Origin: Pelodera strongyloides
Taxonomy: Eukaryota > Nematoda > Chromadorea > Rhabditida > Rhabditidae
Reading direction: 5' to 3'
DNA length: 64,000 bases
NCBI GenBank assembly: GCA_036852015.1
Contig: JAANDG010000412.1
Coordinates: 1-64,000 of the forward strand
Of the stretch, positions 63,411-64,000 are shown one piece after another (positions within the stretch are counted from its first letter, which is position 1; each line of letters opens with the position of its first letter). Below the pieces are notes generated by a model, which worked only from the letters and a program-made list of their open reading frames with translations, was not told the origin of the DNA and did no database searches. Both the position numbers and the translations under genes were made by a program.

Positions 63411-63472
63411 ATGGCGCAGCTGGTTAGTGCTTTCCCGGCTGTCCATACAACGGTGGTTCAATTCTAGTCACC
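63411..63472 (+). repeat. tRNA-like sequence (SINE head or pseudo-tRNA)
   Basis: TGGCGCAGCTGGTTAGTGC is a near-consensus box A/D arm, and GGTTCAATTCTAGTCACCA carries a box B and a 3' CCA-like end at correct spacing. The acceptor stem cannot be formed convincingly. Most intact of the five tRNA-like sequences here. Confidence 0.5.
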
Positions 63473-64000
63473 AATGATTACACATCCGTGTTACTGAGCG
63501 TATAATGCTGACAACTTGTCACTACTTCTGATGGTGTTTTGCATAACGTTTTGTTTACACGTTTGCTTCATTGTATTTGTTTTAGAAATCTCTTGAATGG
63601 GTTATAATCCAAACGTAATCAAACTATTCAACACAATGTTTTAGAAATTGGAAAAGCCGTAAGGCGTTGCCTATTTACATATTTACAAGTTCTGTTTTTT
63701 TTTTTGCCTCTTCACATTCTCAGTAAAACCCTTTGAATTTACACACATAACGTAGTAATCCACATCCATCACAAATTCTTTGCAGGTATAATTTCTTCTT
63801 GAATTGTTTCCAGAAATTCAGTGCCAACAATGGACTAAATTGTTAATTAATTAATATGCTATTTGAGAAATAATAAAAAGTTCAGTGATCAGTTTGTAAC
63901 TTGAAAGCGAAAGAAAACCTATACTGAACGTTTTACGCGGTGTGTTGCCCCCGTGTGAAAGGCAACCCACAGAGAACACCCATTGCTTGTCCGGTGGCGC

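Larger units (their letters stand above)
59343..64000. other. Region upstream of the DOMON gene; no gene supported
   Basis: Should contain the DOMON gene promoter just above 59342. It then holds GA and GGTAAGGAGA repeats (59459-59812), a TTAA-flanked MITE (60693-61082) and a tRNA-like relic (63411-63472). Frames such as 61619-61825 and 62512-62757 have no recognisable domain. A short open stretch around 62160-62300 ending in a GTAAGT could be an exon, but nothing confirms it. Confidence 0.55.

Noticed and set aside
1..64000. CRISPR arrays, bacterial operons, prophage or plasmid functions
   Set aside because: All genes are spliced animal genes; tandem repeats here lack CRISPR-type regular unique spacers.

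Overview
This window is nuclear DNA from an intron-rich animal, almost certainly an invertebrate; I cannot name the phylum from sequence alone. The evidence is a wolframin (WFS1) homologue, a MAP3K/TAK1-like kinase, a DOMON-domain secreted protein, dense GT-AG introns with short exons (20-220 bp), AATAAA polyadenylation signals, tRNA-like SINE relics, abundant GA/CT microsatellites and many inverted-repeat (fold-back) elements. No bacterial operon, CRISPR array or phage feature is present.

Six protein genes can be assembled from exons whose frames are checked across each junction. They alternate in strand along the window: (1) a protein kinase, + strand, 5' end outside the window, ending at 4502; (2) RNA polymerase I second-largest subunit POLR1B, - strand, 22087 down to 12273, 33 exons; (3) glyoxalase-domain protein GLOD4, + strand, 24740-27305, 10 exons, 290 aa; (4) wolframin WFS1, - strand, 35763 down to 27979, 22 exons, about 745 aa; (5) an F-box/leucine-rich-repeat protein, + strand, 36750-48355, 18 exons, about 696 aa; (6) a secreted DOMON protein with an acidic repeat tract and a cysteine-rich tail, - strand, 59342 down to 49430, 19 exons, about 719 aa. 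Thus GLOD4/WFS1 and F-box/DOMON are convergent pairs, and POLR1B/GLOD4 and WFS1/F-box are divergent pairs. They are unrelated housekeeping or cell-biology genes and do not form a pathway.

The rest is introns and intergenic DNA. 4560-12272 and 59343-64000 hold simple repeats and hairpin elements but no gene I can support. The most notable layer is the repeats: at least ten elements that fold back on themselves. They include a family flanked by TTAA (1047-1496 and 60693-61082), long-arm elements in introns (34513-35295, 37576-38650) and elements built from short self-complementary words repeated on both strands (461-690, 22390-22715, 36060-36420, 39494-39873). Two copies of one word family lie upstream of gene starts in the two divergent regions. 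The WFS1 gene also carries a tandem triplication of a splice acceptor plus the first half of an exon. I did not find a clear new multi-gene system; the best candidates for novelty are the word-array elements and the DOMON/acidic-repeat/Cys-rich protein.
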